Assembly: GCF_016807185.1 (NCBI RefSeq)
Contig: NZ_JAEVYN010000008.1
Coordinates: 94,274 to 156,340, forward strand
Reading direction: 5' to 3'
Source of the DNA: Leptolyngbya sp. Cla-17
GTDB taxonomy: Bacteria > Cyanobacteriota > Cyanobacteriia > Leptolyngbyales > Leptolyngbyaceae
DNA: 62,067 bases
Shown: positions 16,690 through 25,057 of the stretch, piece by piece
How positions within the stretch are numbered: position 1 is the first letter of the stretch
Layout of the letters: every line of letters starts with the position of its first letter
Position numbers and translations under genes: made by a program
The notes under the pieces: model-generated
What the model was told of the DNA's origin: nothing
Database searches by the model: none
What the model saw: the letters and a program-made list of their open reading frames with translations, nothing else

Positions 16690-17982
16690 TTAAGCAACCT
16701 GAGCCATTGCCTGTCGCACTGGAATTTGTACTGCAAACTCTGTTCCCTGCCCTGAAGTAGAATGACACTCGATCGTGCCACCGTGTTTCTCAGTGACGAT
16801 TTGATGACTGATCGACAGCCCCAAGCCCGTGCCTTTGCCAGCGGGTTTGGTGGTGAAGAACGGATCGAACAGTTTAGAGCGAATGGGTTCTGGGATACCG
16901 ACTCCATTATCGGCAATGCCAATCGTGATCCAGTTCGCACGACTGATGGAGGTGCGGATGGTAATGGTCGGTTGTTGGTGATCGCTGATGCCTGATTCTT
17001 CCAAGGCATCGATCGCATTACTCAAAATATTCATGACTACCTGGTTGAGTTGGCTGGGGCAGCATTCAACTTCTGGTAATTGCCCGTAGTCTTTGATCAC
17101 TTGAATGGCGGGAAAGTTGGGTCTGGCTTTGAGGCGGTGTTGCAAGATCATCAGGGTGCTATCGATGCCATCGTGAATGTTGGCAGGTTTGAGGTCGGCT
17201 TCATCCAGGCGGGAGAAGTTACGGAGTGAGAGGACCAATTGGCGAATGCGATCGCTACCCACTTTCATCGAATCGAGCATCTTGACCAGATCGTCTTGCA
17301 AAAATGCTAAATCGAGTGCTTCTGCCCGGGTCTGGATTTCTGCGACCGGATTGGGATAGTGCTGCTGGTACAGTTGCACAAAGTCCAACAGATCCTGCGT
17401 GTATTCTTTGACATGCATCAGGTTGCCGTGGATGAAGTTCACCGGATTGTTGATTTCGTGGGCGATTCCGGCAACCAACTGGCCAAGGGCAGACATTTTT
17501 TCACCCTGTACTAGATGCAGTTGGGACTGTTTCAGGTGCTCTAATGCCTGGTTCAGTTCATCGGTGCGCTGTTCCAGCACGCTGCTCGCATTTCGCAGTT
17601 GTAAATGAACTCGAATGCGTGCCAACACCTCTTCGTGCTGAATCGGTTTGGTAATGTAATCCACTGCGCCCAAATTCAACCCTTTGACCTTATCCACAGA
17701 ATCCGAAAGGGCGGTCATAAACATGACAGGAATGTTGCAGGTTATGGGGTTAGCTTTGATGTGCTGGCAGGTTTCAAATCCGTCAATTCCTGGCATCATC
17801 ACGTCGAGCAAAATTAGATCGGGCAGATAGGATTGTAGACGTTGCAAGGCGGTTTCACCATTTTTGGCGATCGCCACCCGATAGCCCTGTTCGCTCAACA
17901 AATCGAACAAGACTTGCAGGTTGGTCGGGGTATCGTCTACGACTAAGACCGTGTTCTCTTGAGAAACTAAATCGACTGACAT
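16690..17982 (-). CDS. Receiver-histidine kinase (REC-HisKA-HATPase)
   Basis: A soluble 430-residue kinase. REC domain ~10-128 with VLVVDDTP and phosphoacceptor D60 in LILLDVMMPG; coiled linker; HisKA ~165-240 with H175 in AGIAHEINNPVNF; HATPase ~300-425 with N-box NILSNAIDAL, G1 ADNGVGI and G2 GKGTGLGLSI. The gene is third in an operon, 69 bp after the hybrid kinase. The kinase output is probably controlled by phosphorylation of its own REC domain from the membrane hybrid kinase. No output regulator with a DNA-binding domain is nearby, so the last phosphate acceptor is elsewhere. Confidence 0.9.
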   Translation of the reverse strand: MSVDLVSQENTVLVVDDTPTNLQVLFDLLSEQGYRVAIAKNGETALQRLQSYLPDLILLDVMMPGIDGFETCQHIKANPITCNIPVMFMTALSDSVDKVKGLNLGAVDYITKPIQHEEVLARIRVHLQLRNASSVLEQRTDELNQALEHLKQSQLHLVQGEKMSALGQLVAGIAHEINNPVNFIHGNLMHVKEYTQDLLDFVQLYQQHYPNPVAEIQTRAEALDLAFLQDDLVKMLDSMKVGSDRIRQLVLSLRNFSRLDEADLKPANIHDGIDSTLMILQHRLKARPNFPAIQVIKDYGQLPEVECCPSQLNQVVMNILSNAIDALEESGISDHQQPTITIRTSISRANWITIGIADNGVGIPEPIRSKLFDPFFTTKPAGKGTGLGLSISHQIVTEKHGGTIECHSTSGQGTEFAVQIPVRQAMAQVA

Positions 17983-18051
17983 CAGGAAGCTCCTAAATGG
18001 ATTAAAGGGACGGAATAGTCAATCGTGATGCAAAGGGCTAACGTTAACGGG

Positions 18052-20295
18052 TTAAACCCTTGGCTTGATCAGATGGAGAATGGCTTCGTCATCAAACTGT
18101 TGACTCAGTTCTAGAACTCGGTTGGCAAAGGCAGCATATTCGGGCGCTAATTGCTTCAGGCGGTTGGCTTCCTGCTGGATATCGGTCATAAAACCACCCT
18201 GAGCAGCGGCATAGAGGGCTGCCAGTTCAGCGGCAGGGGGCACCAGCAGATCAACTTGCTCGGCATGGCTGGCAGCGGGTTGAGTTACCTCCTCGGTTTC
18301 GTAGATCCACTGCAACTCCAGGTGGCGCTGCAATTCAGCGAGCAACCCGGTAAACTCGATCGGTTTTGGGAAAAAGCTGTTGCACCCTGCATCCAGACTT
18401 TCCTGCACATCCACCTGAGACAAAGTGGCAGGGGAGGCGATGATCGGCGTGGTGGCAAAGTCGGGGAGTTGCCGCAGGCGACGGGTCATCTCTAAGCCAT
18501 CCATGACTGCCATTGCCACATCTGTAATAATCAAGTCGGGGCGCATCTGCAGCGCCAGATCCAACCCCGTTTGTCCGTCTCCAGCTTCTGCCAGCTTAAA
18601 GCCCAGCGGTTCTAGCATATTCACTGCCACCAGACGGTTTTCTTCGCGATCGTCAATCACGAGAATTTTGCGGCGTTCGCCCTGATAACCAATGACTTTG
18701 TGGTTGGCGATCGCGTTCTGTATCGTCCAATCGGATGCTGGCAGCAAGTCTACCTCAAACCAGAAACTGCTACCCTGACCCAACACACTCTGAACCTGAA
18801 TTTCGCTGCCCATCTTCTGGATGATTTGTTGACTGATTGCCAGTCCCAGTCCCGTCCCTTCGCTATTGCGATCGCGCTTGCTGGCTTGCTCAAACGGCAA
18901 GAAAATCGTGCCCAATTTTTCCGTTGCAATCCCAATGCCCGTGTCTTTAATCTGGAAGCGAACCCGGCAGCTTGAGACCTCCGAGGTTTCTAAAACCCCG
19001 GAGGTCTGCACAGGTTCTACTCGAAATGTAACAGTGCCAAAGTCGGTAAATTTGACCGCATTGCTGAGCAGGTTGAGCAACACTTGTCGTAGGCGTTTGT
19101 CGTCCGCGTGAAAGGCTGTGGGTAGGTTGCTGGCGGGCTGATAGTGAAACTCCACGCCTTTTTGGTCTGCTTTGACGCGGCAAATATCGACCGTGGAGGA
19201 CAGGAAGTTAGCGAAGTGGAAATCCTGGGGATAAAGATCCATTTTTTGGACTTCCAATTTAGACAGATCCAGAATGTCGTTGATCAGCGTCAGCAGGTGA
19301 GAACCGCACTGGTGAATCACGCCCAAGCCCTTCATCTGTTTGGCGGTGGTGGCAGGGTCGCGCTGGAGAATTTGGGCATAGCCTAGGATGCCGTTGAGCG
19401 GGGTGCGGAGTTCGTGGTTCATGTTGGCGAGAAACTCGCTCTTGGTGCGGTTGGCGGCTTCGGCGGCTTCTTTTGCCTGTTGCAGTTCCGCCGTGCGTTG
19501 TTCTACCCGGTCTTCAAGTTCTGCCTTACTGTTTTCCACGGTGGCGAAGGAGTCGCGCAATTGCCCTGCCATCTGGTTAAAGGCCTGGGACACCTGCTCA
19601 ATTTCGTCCTGGGTGCGGATAGTCAGGCGGTAGGAAAGGTTGCCTGTGCCAATCGCAGTGGCTCCCTCCTGAAGCTGTTTGAGGGATTGAATCACCGGGC
19701 GCAGAATTAGCCAAAATTCACCAACCACGATCAACACCAGAAAGATTACGGTGGTGTAAGAGAGGGCGTTGGCGATCGCGCTCACCCGTGCCAACTCCTG
19801 CTCTGCTTGCGCTGCCTGTTGGCGAGACTGTTGTATCAGCCTGTTGAGAAAAAAGTCCATATCCCGCCCAAAGCTGTTGATGGCGCGGAAGTCTTGCTGG
19901 TTGTCTGCTAGGGCGGTGGGCGATGCCTGGTTCGCTGATGCTTGCAACTGGTCTACCATCGCCTCAAAAATCTCATGCCGCTGACCGATATAGTCAAGTT
20001 CTGGAGAGGGCATCAAGGTTTTTAACTCGGCGAGTAGCTGCACCAATGCTGTACGCTCCGCCCGCTCTTCTGTTTGGCGATTTTGGAGCAACACCTGATC
20101 CTTCGTGTGATCAATTTCCCTTCGGATCTGGTTTTCTGCCTGGATTGCCAGCTCAATCCGGTGCTTTGCCTGAGTGTATTGATCGAGGGCGGTTTGCCCA
20201 GTCTGATTGCGCCACAGGGTACTGCCACCAGAGATGAGCGCGATCGCCCCCACTAAAATTGCCGAAACGCCGATAAATTTCGTTGAGATCTTCAT
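18052..20295 (-). CDS. Membrane hybrid histidine kinase
   Basis: 747 residues: TM1 ~8-25; periplasmic four-helix-type sensor ~30-175; TM2 ~178-198 (TTVIFLVLIVVGEFWLIL); HAMP ~200-252; coiled coil; HisKA with H294 in NHELRTPLNG; HATPase ~395-515 (GTGLGLAISQ); REC ~543-660 with KILVIDD and LIITDVAMAVMDG; and a C-terminal tail. Its ATG lies inside the stop of the PhnD-like gene (ATGA overlap), so the two are coupled. The binding protein probably presents a ligand to the periplasmic domain. Confidence 0.9.
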   Translation of the reverse strand: MKISTKFIGVSAILVGAIALISGGSTLWRNQTGQTALDQYTQAKHRIELAIQAENQIRREIDHTKDQVLLQNRQTEERAERTALVQLLAELKTLMPSPELDYIGQRHEIFEAMVDQLQASANQASPTALADNQQDFRAINSFGRDMDFFLNRLIQQSRQQAAQAEQELARVSAIANALSYTTVIFLVLIVVGEFWLILRPVIQSLKQLQEGATAIGTGNLSYRLTIRTQDEIEQVSQAFNQMAGQLRDSFATVENSKAELEDRVEQRTAELQQAKEAAEAANRTKSEFLANMNHELRTPLNGILGYAQILQRDPATTAKQMKGLGVIHQCGSHLLTLINDILDLSKLEVQKMDLYPQDFHFANFLSSTVDICRVKADQKGVEFHYQPASNLPTAFHADDKRLRQVLLNLLSNAVKFTDFGTVTFRVEPVQTSGVLETSEVSSCRVRFQIKDTGIGIATEKLGTIFLPFEQASKRDRNSEGTGLGLAISQQIIQKMGSEIQVQSVLGQGSSFWFEVDLLPASDWTIQNAIANHKVIGYQGERRKILVIDDREENRLVAVNMLEPLGFKLAEAGDGQTGLDLALQMRPDLIITDVAMAVMDGLEMTRRLRQLPDFATTPIIASPATLSQVDVQESLDAGCNSFFPKPIEFTGLLAELQRHLELQWIYETEEVTQPAASHAEQVDLLVPPAAELAALYAAAQGGFMTDIQQEANRLKQLAPEYAAFANRVLELSQQFDDEAILHLIKPRV

Positions 20296-21314
20296 TTCGA
20301 GGTGTCCGCCGTCAGGCGCAGTTGAATTCGCAATTGTTGGATCGGCTCATAGTCTGAAGCTTCCACCAGGGTATAGCCCTGAGCCTGGGTGCCAACAATA
20401 TCTTGTAAACCAGGAGGCACTGTCAGAAAAGCTTCTTTGAGTTTCTCAATCAGTGCCGGTGGCAGGTTGCTAGCGACCAGGAAGGGGGAATGGGGCACCG
20501 GGGCAGACTCCCACAACACCCTGGAGTTTCCAGGGGTAAGCTGACCCAGGCTTTGCCGCTTGTTATACGAGGGAATGTTAGTGGCAATGGCATCGACTTT
20601 GCCGTCCTCCAGCAGGGCTTCGGTTTGGGCATGGGTGCCACCAAAAATCACCGCTGCAAAATCACGATCTGGGTCAATGCCCAGTTGCTTTAGCGCCGCC
20701 AAGGGCATGAGATAGCCCGATGTGGAGGAAGGGCTAACAAAGGCAACGCGCTTGCCCCTCAGGTCTGCTAAGGTCTGGATGGGGCTGCTTGCCGCCACAA
20801 TGATGCAGGCACGATACCAGGGACGGTTGGTGAATTGGTCGATCGGTGCAGCCAGGGGTTCGACCTTTGCCCCTCGCTCTAAGGCTTCAAAATAGGAGAC
20901 GGCTCCGGTATAAGCGGCATTTGCTCGCCCATCCACCAGCATATCGACGTTGTCTTTGTAGCTAGCGGCAATCAGGAACTCGACTCGCTGCCCCAACACT
21001 TTTTCCAGGTGGGCATCCAGTGGCGCAATCATCTGCTCTTGCTCGGCTTTGTTTTGGGTGGGCAGCACACTAATGCGCAGGACAGGCTGCTCGGATGGCG
21101 GGGTGGAAACCTGGGCAGTTGGGTTCGGTGGCGGGGTGCATCCGGGAATGAGGACAAGTGCCATCCCGATCAGGGCTAATCCCAGTTCGTGGAGGTTGGA
21201 GGAGGGCGGTGGCGTTAGCCTGTGCGTCAGAACGTGTCGTCCCAATAATGCCGCCAATGAGTTGCGTACGACTTTCTCAGGGGCAGAGCGTATTGTTGAC
21301 TTTGTTGCGCTCAT
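20292..21314 (-). CDS. PhnD-like substrate-binding lipoprotein (sensor partner)
   Basis: 340 residues. A hydrophobic segment at ~45-60 ends in a lipobox (LVLIPGCTPP), so the mature protein is lipid-anchored outside the inner membrane. The rest matches the phosphonate/phosphite binding fold: RISVLPTQNKAEQEQMIAPL, VDMLVDGRANAAYTGAVSYF, LRGKRVAFVSPSSTSGYLMP. No ABC permease or ATPase is adjacent; instead it starts a kinase operon with a 4 bp overlap. I infer a ligand-sensing role. The true ligand (phosphonate, phosphate or other oxyanion) cannot be told from sequence. Confidence 0.8.
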   Translation of the reverse strand: MSATKSTIRSAPEKVVRNSLAALLGRHVLTHRLTPPPSSNLHELGLALIGMALVLIPGCTPPPNPTAQVSTPPSEQPVLRISVLPTQNKAEQEQMIAPLDAHLEKVLGQRVEFLIAASYKDNVDMLVDGRANAAYTGAVSYFEALERGAKVEPLAAPIDQFTNRPWYRACIIVAASSPIQTLADLRGKRVAFVSPSSTSGYLMPLAALKQLGIDPDRDFAAVIFGGTHAQTEALLEDGKVDAIATNIPSYNKRQSLGQLTPGNSRVLWESAPVPHSPFLVASNLPPALIEKLKEAFLTVPPGLQDIVGTQAQGYTLVEASDYEPIQQLRIQLRLTADTSK

Positions 21315-21454
21315 AAATCTCTTTGCCAGAGTCTCAAGGGGCCATGAACAGAGAGTGTTCCCAGATTGACGACTCGAAGCACAATATCTACTGCAATTCA
21401 GCGATCGCTTTCAAACAACGCCCCCACCGATAACTCAAGGCGGCATAACTATTA

Positions 21455-21546
21455 TAGCGGTTTTCTGTCGGATGAGGTACGGGCAGAATAATAGAGAGCA
21501 AGGGTTTGAGCCTTTAGTTTGTACCTCACAGGAGCCGGAAACGCTA
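21455..21546 (+). mobile_element. 92-bp MITE, copy 1
   Basis: Begins TAGCGGTTTTCTGTCGG and ends GGAGCCGGAAACGCTA, flanked by TA on both sides (21453-21454, 21547-21548). The ends are imperfect inverted repeats (TAGCG outermost, GAGGTAC inner). The TAGC tip and TA target match the IS630 elements of this molecule. This copy is intergenic; copies 2 and 3 are at 37538 and 53863. Confidence 0.85.
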
Positions 21547-21582
21547 TAATAGGCTGAAACCTTCCGCCTAAGATCCCACAGT

Positions 21583-21700
21583 GGGTGGATAGGCAGAATG
21601 ATTCGGCATAAAGCCCCAAATTTAGCGCCTAGGTAGAACCTTTCCGCATAGTACGCGGCTGAAGGTGGATAGGCAGAATCTTTCCGCATCTTTTCAGCTT
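21583..21700. repeat. Short dispersed repeats next to MITE copy 1
   Basis: The unit GGTGGATAGGCAGAAT followed by a (T)TCCGCAT-like tail occurs twice (about 21585 and 21673), with further CCTTTCCGCAT-type pieces in between. The region codes for nothing I can support. It may be the decayed interior of an older mobile element or a leader of regulatory repeats. Confidence 0.35.
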
Positions 21701-21830
21701 TGGCACGGTTACGGGTAGATGTACGATCGCTTTCACAAATCGCCATCTGGCAACATCAGCACTAATCAGGTAGGGTTCACCTTAAAGCGAAATATCGCGA
21801 TCGCTGAATCCCAGTTTTCTTCTATAATTA

Positions 21831-21845
21831 TGAGAATGATTTTCA
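21831..21845 (+). promoter_or_regulatory. Putative Zur box of the cobW operon
   Basis: TGAGAATGATTTTCA is a 7-1-7 palindrome close to the cyanobacterial Zur consensus TGATAATNATTATCA (two differences). It lies 23 bp before the cobW start, where Zur-Zn would block transcription. Confidence 0.65.
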
Positions 21846-21868
21846 TTCTTATACTGGAGGCATAGTGT

Positions 21869-22837
21869 ATGGTTGTTGCCGACATTCCAAGTTCCGTCCC
21901 TGTAACCCTACTCACAGGCTACTTAGGCGCAGGCAAAACTACTCTGCTGAATCGCATTCTGACTCACGAACACGGCAAAAAGGTTGCGGTGATCGTCAAT
22001 GAGTTTGGAGACGTGGGCATTGATCACCAGTTGGTGATCGACGCGGATGAAGAAATCTTTGAGATGAATAATGGCTGCATCTGCTGCACCGTGAGAGGCG
22101 ACCTGATTCGGATCATTGGCAACTTAATGAAGCGACGAGACAAGTTTGACCATCTGGTGATTGAAACCACCGGGCTGGCTGATCCGGCTCCCGTGATCCA
22201 GACCTTCTTTATGGATGAGGATGTGCAGGCGCAAACCAAGCTTGATTCAGTGGTGACGGTGGTGGATGCCAAACACATCTGGCAGCATTGGGAGGCGGAA
22301 GAAGCACAGGAACAGATTGCCTTCGCTGACGTAGTGCTGCTCAACAAAACTGATTTGGTAACACCAGAAGTCTTAGACGAACTGGAGCGGCGGATTCGGG
22401 GCATGAACGCCCTTGCCAAAATCTACCGCACCCGCAACGCTGAACTGGAAATGGATGCTCTACTGGGCATCGGTGCCTTTGACCTGGAGCGGGCATTAGA
22501 AATCGACCCGGAGTTTTTGAGTGAAACGGCACACGAGCATGATGAAACGGTCGGTTCGGTGGCGATCGTCGAAGCGGGTGAGTTAGACGGCAACAAGCTC
22601 AACGCATGGCTTGGTGAACTGTTGCGAAATCAAGGACAGGACATCTTTCGGATGAAAGGCATCCTGACGATCTCAGGCGAAGAGCAGCGCTTTGTGTTCC
22701 AGGGCGTGCATATGCTCTTTGATGGCAGAGCAGACCGTCCCTGGAAAGCGGGAGAGCGTAAAAATGAACTGGTGTTTATCGGTCGCAACCTGGACGAAGT
22801 CCAATTGAGAGAGGATTTTCGGGCATGTCTGGTTTAA
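21869..22837 (+). CDS. CobW/COG0523-family GTPase, putative zinc metallochaperone
   Basis: 322 residues. Walker A in VTLLTGYLGAGKTTLLNRIL, Walker B/switch region in HLVIETTGLADPAPV, NKTD guanine-specificity motif in VVLLNKTDLV, and the metal-binding CxCC in NNGCICCTVRGDL. The C-terminal CobW_C domain runs from ~225 to 320. Members under Zur control deliver zinc to essential enzymes when zinc is scarce; the box upstream and the znu genes 4 kb away support that subgroup. GGAGG lies 8 nt before ATG 21869. It overlaps the WD40 gene by 13 bp. The family also includes cobalt and nitrile hydratase chaperones. Confidence 0.85.
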   Translation: MVVADIPSSVPVTLLTGYLGAGKTTLLNRILTHEHGKKVAVIVNEFGDVGIDHQLVIDADEEIFEMNNGCICCTVRGDLIRIIGNLMKRRDKFDHLVIETTGLADPAPVIQTFFMDEDVQAQTKLDSVVTVVDAKHIWQHWEAEEAQEQIAFADVVLLNKTDLVTPEVLDELERRIRGMNALAKIYRTRNAELEMDALLGIGAFDLERALEIDPEFLSETAHEHDETVGSVAIVEAGELDGNKLNAWLGELLRNQGQDIFRMKGILTISGEEQRFVFQGVHMLFDGRADRPWKAGERKNELVFIGRNLDEVQLREDFRACLV

Positions 22838-23919
22838 GAGCAAGCGGTCTGAAGACAAAAAAGCAGGGTGAATTCGAGCCGCACTGGCAAGGAACCCTAG
22901 CTGACTATGTGACAGCTATCGCCTGGTCACTCGATGGCAAAATGGCAGCGAGTTCGGCTGCGGGTGAAGTAGTGCTTTATCAAGCGGGAGCCTTTCAAGA
23001 AACGTCTCTACAGCAAGGTGACGGACGATCGGTGGACTGTCTTGCCTGGTCTCAAGACGGACGATGGCTTGCGGCTGGAGGGCAAAGCGGGCAGGTGAAG
23101 CTTTGGCGAATGCAATCAGAACGACCGGAACTGATCGCTATCGTGGGCAATCCGTCTGCCTGGGTTGATCACATGGCATGGAGTCCGACCCAGGATTTAT
23201 TGGCATTTAGCCTGGGAAAGTATGTGCAGGTCTGGGATGCTGCCTTAGGCGACGTTGCCACGACCCTGGCTTTTGATACCTCTTCTGCCCTGGATCTGAC
23301 CTGGCATCCAGATGGGAAACGACTGTCTGTTGGCGGTTATCAAGGTGTGAAGATCTGGACGGCGGACGACTGGGATGATGATCCGTATCTGTTGATGATT
23401 CCTTCTGCAAGTGTAGCGATCGCCTGGTCGCCCGATGGTAGATACATAGCCTCTGGCAACCTTGATCGGACGATCACCGTGCTGGAGTGGGAGAACCCTC
23501 ATCCCTGGGTCATGCGCGGCTTTCCTGGTAAGGTACGTCAACTCGCCTGGTCAGATGTGCCGACTAAAGTGGGTGCCTCGTTGCTGGCTTCTGCCAGTGC
23601 TGAAGGGCTGGTCGTTTGGGAAAAGCAGGCAGATGAGGCATTAGGTTGGGAAGGTCGTGTGTTAGCAGGACACGAAGGTATTGTCCAGTCCATGCACTTT
23701 CAGCCAGACACGCTCTTACTTGCCTCAGCAGCGGCAGATGGTTGGGTCTGCCTGTGGCACAAAGCCCAGCGCCTAGCCCAAGTGCTGAATGGTGCATCCA
23801 ACGGGTTTGCTTGTCTTGCATGGCACCCCAAAGGAAAGCAACTTGCCGCCGGTGGACAGAACGGGGAACTATTAGTTTGGTCAAAGCTAGGACGTGGACA
23901 GGGATTTGGACAACGTTAG
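22825..23919 (+). CDS. WD40-repeat protein, 364 aa
   Basis: Seven or so WD40 blades are visible, with recurring (L/I)AWSxDGRxxA...VxLW: AIAWSLDGKMAASSAAGEVV, CLAWSQDGRWLAAGGQSGQV, IAWSPDGRYIASGNLDRTIT, and LAWHPKGKQLAAGGQNGELL. It would form one propeller and act as a protein scaffold. It starts inside the end of cobW, so it is coexpressed with it under the same Zur-like box. No signal peptide. Cyanobacterial Zur operons are known to pair cobW with a WD40 protein, but the role is unknown. Confidence 0.85.
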   Translation: MSGLRASGLKTKKQGEFEPHWQGTLADYVTAIAWSLDGKMAASSAAGEVVLYQAGAFQETSLQQGDGRSVDCLAWSQDGRWLAAGGQSGQVKLWRMQSERPELIAIVGNPSAWVDHMAWSPTQDLLAFSLGKYVQVWDAALGDVATTLAFDTSSALDLTWHPDGKRLSVGGYQGVKIWTADDWDDDPYLLMIPSASVAIAWSPDGRYIASGNLDRTITVLEWENPHPWVMRGFPGKVRQLAWSDVPTKVGASLLASASAEGLVVWEKQADEALGWEGRVLAGHEGIVQSMHFQPDTLLLASAAADGWVCLWHKAQRLAQVLNGASNGFACLAWHPKGKQLAAGGQNGELLVWSKLGRGQGFGQR

Positions 23920-23939
23920 CGCCAGCCTTGGCTGATACG

Positions 23940-24350
23940 CTACGCGGTTGTCTTATCCAAATGCTCAATGAGTGCCTGGTAAAAGTCGAGCACATGACGA
24001 TCGTGCAGACGATAGAACACATGCCGTCCTTGTTTGCGAAAGCTAACCAAACGAATGGTGCGGAGTGTTCTCAACTGATGCGACACGGCTGACTCGTTCA
24101 TGCTCAAAGCGATCGCTAAATCACCCACGCACATCTCCTGCTCCGCCAGCATGGAGAGCAAGCGCAACCGATTCGTATCAGCTAGAAAGCCAAGAAACCC
24201 TGACATGCGTTGTGCCTGCTCCACCGTTAGTGTTGCGGTTTGAGCAAGGCTGGCAGTGTCAGAGTGATGGGAGTGGGAAACCTCACAACAGAGATCTTCC
24301 CCCTCCTCAAACGGTTCAGTCGGGGCTTTTTCAGATGGGTTGTTTGGCAT
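23940..24350 (-). CDS. smtB: ArsR/SmtB-family metal-sensing repressor
   Basis: 136 residues with a winged helix (EMCVGDLAIALSMNESAVSH, then QLRTLRTIRLVSFRKQGRHV). The N-terminal arm has DLCCEVSHSHH, which can supply alpha-3N ligands. The alpha-5 site is LHDRHVLDFYQALIEHLDK: the Asp, His and second His of SmtB are kept, but the last Glu position is Lys with an Asp beside it. SmtB represses metallothionein and is released by Zn(II). It lies 23 bp downstream of smtA on the same strand, so it is probably cotranscribed. An AztR/BmtR-like sensor is an alternative. Confidence 0.85.
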   Translation of the reverse strand: MPNNPSEKAPTEPFEEGEDLCCEVSHSHHSDTASLAQTATLTVEQAQRMSGFLGFLADTNRLRLLSMLAEQEMCVGDLAIALSMNESAVSHQLRTLRTIRLVSFRKQGRHVFYRLHDRHVLDFYQALIEHLDKTTA

Positions 24351-24373
24351 TGCTAAACCGCGTTGGACGGGAT

Positions 24374-24541
24374 CTAAGCGTCGCAGGTACAGCCTGTGTG
24401 ATCACAGCCCTGACCCACAGGATGACCATTAGCGCAGGCTTCACCGCAATAGGGCTTACCGTCTTTCGTCACAGCATCCGAGAGCGAAACGATACATAGA
24501 CAAGATTCACAGGCACATTTCATTTGGGTCACGGTAGACAT
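24374..24541 (-). CDS. smtA: SmtA-type bacterial metallothionein, 55 aa
   Basis: ATG 24541 (GGAG 9 nt upstream) to TAG 24374. It starts MSTVTQMKCACESCLCIVSL and ends GCDHTGCTCDA, with nine Cys and His residues in the pattern of cyanobacterial SmtA (CxCxxCxC, YCGEACANGH, CxHxxCxC). SmtA binds four zinc ions in a Cys/His cluster. It would buffer excess zinc or cadmium. The gene was found by direct reading because it is short. Confidence 0.93.
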   Translation of the reverse strand: MSTVTQMKCACESCLCIVSLSDAVTKDGKPYCGEACANGHPVGQGCDHTGCTCDA

Positions 24542-24563
24542 AGCTTAACTCCTTTCAGTTCTA

Positions 24564-24593
24564 TGAATAGCCTGACATGTGAACAAGCATTCA
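24564..24593 (-). promoter_or_regulatory. Putative SmtB operator before smtA
   Basis: TGAACAAGCATTCA (24580-24593) is an imperfect inverted repeat of the TGAACA/ATTCA type recognised by SmtB relatives; a further TGAATA lies at 24564-24569. It sits 23-52 bp upstream of the smtA start. Confidence 0.5.
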
Positions 24594-24730
24594 GGTATGT
24601 ACGGTTTAGAATCTTTACAGTTTTCAGCGGTCGTTCACTATACGGTTAGGGCTTTAGTCGTCGTTAGAGTGACGAAACCGTCTAGACAGGTTAGAGTGGC
24701 TGACTATAACCAACAACCAGTAGCTAGCGT

Positions 24731-24991
24731 ATGAATCTTGCAAAGCTTATTCTCCTTGCCTGTCCCGTTGTTCTAACGTCAATGTTGATGGAAGCAGTTC
24801 CTGCCCATGCGTTTGAGGCTGCCACTCCTTTGCAGGTACCGCAAGTGAATGTGGCGCAAACGGCTGTTGATCACCTAAATTTAACTGCTTCAAATCTAAG
24901 GTCTGATCAACCCCTCATTCCAACAGGTTGCGGCTGTACACAGTGCTTCAAGGCGGAGCAACTGCTACAAGGTCGTTTACCTGGATTCTAG
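24731..24991 (+). CDS. Small exported protein with CGCTQC motif, 86 aa
   Basis: A clear signal peptide (NLAKLILLACPVVLTSMLME...AHA, cleavage after about residue 27) is followed by a ~35-residue linker and a C-terminal TGCGCTQCFKAEQLLQGRLP. The CxCxxC cluster can bind a metal or form a disulfide. It lies between smtBA and znuB, and the promoter region repeats GTTAGAGTG twice. Unknown family; a periplasmic metal-binding or redox role is inferred from motif and position. Confidence 0.55.
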   Translation: MNLAKLILLACPVVLTSMLMEAVPAHAFEAATPLQVPQVNVAQTAVDHLNLTASNLRSDQPLIPTGCGCTQCFKAEQLLQGRLPGF

Positions 24992-25057
24992 GGAAACTGG
25001 TTTGCTTAGGCGATCTCCCCTTTTTCTGCAAGCGGTCAGCAGCCAAAGCAGTGGTGC

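Noticed and set aside
16363..16755. 130-codon plus-strand reading frame
   Set aside because: It spans group II intron domains V and VI and runs into the antisense of the receiver-kinase gene; an RNA structure explains the sequence better.
21435..21746. 103-codon minus-strand frame
   Set aside because: Part of it is just the MITE read in translation (the same peptide appears at the other MITE copies).
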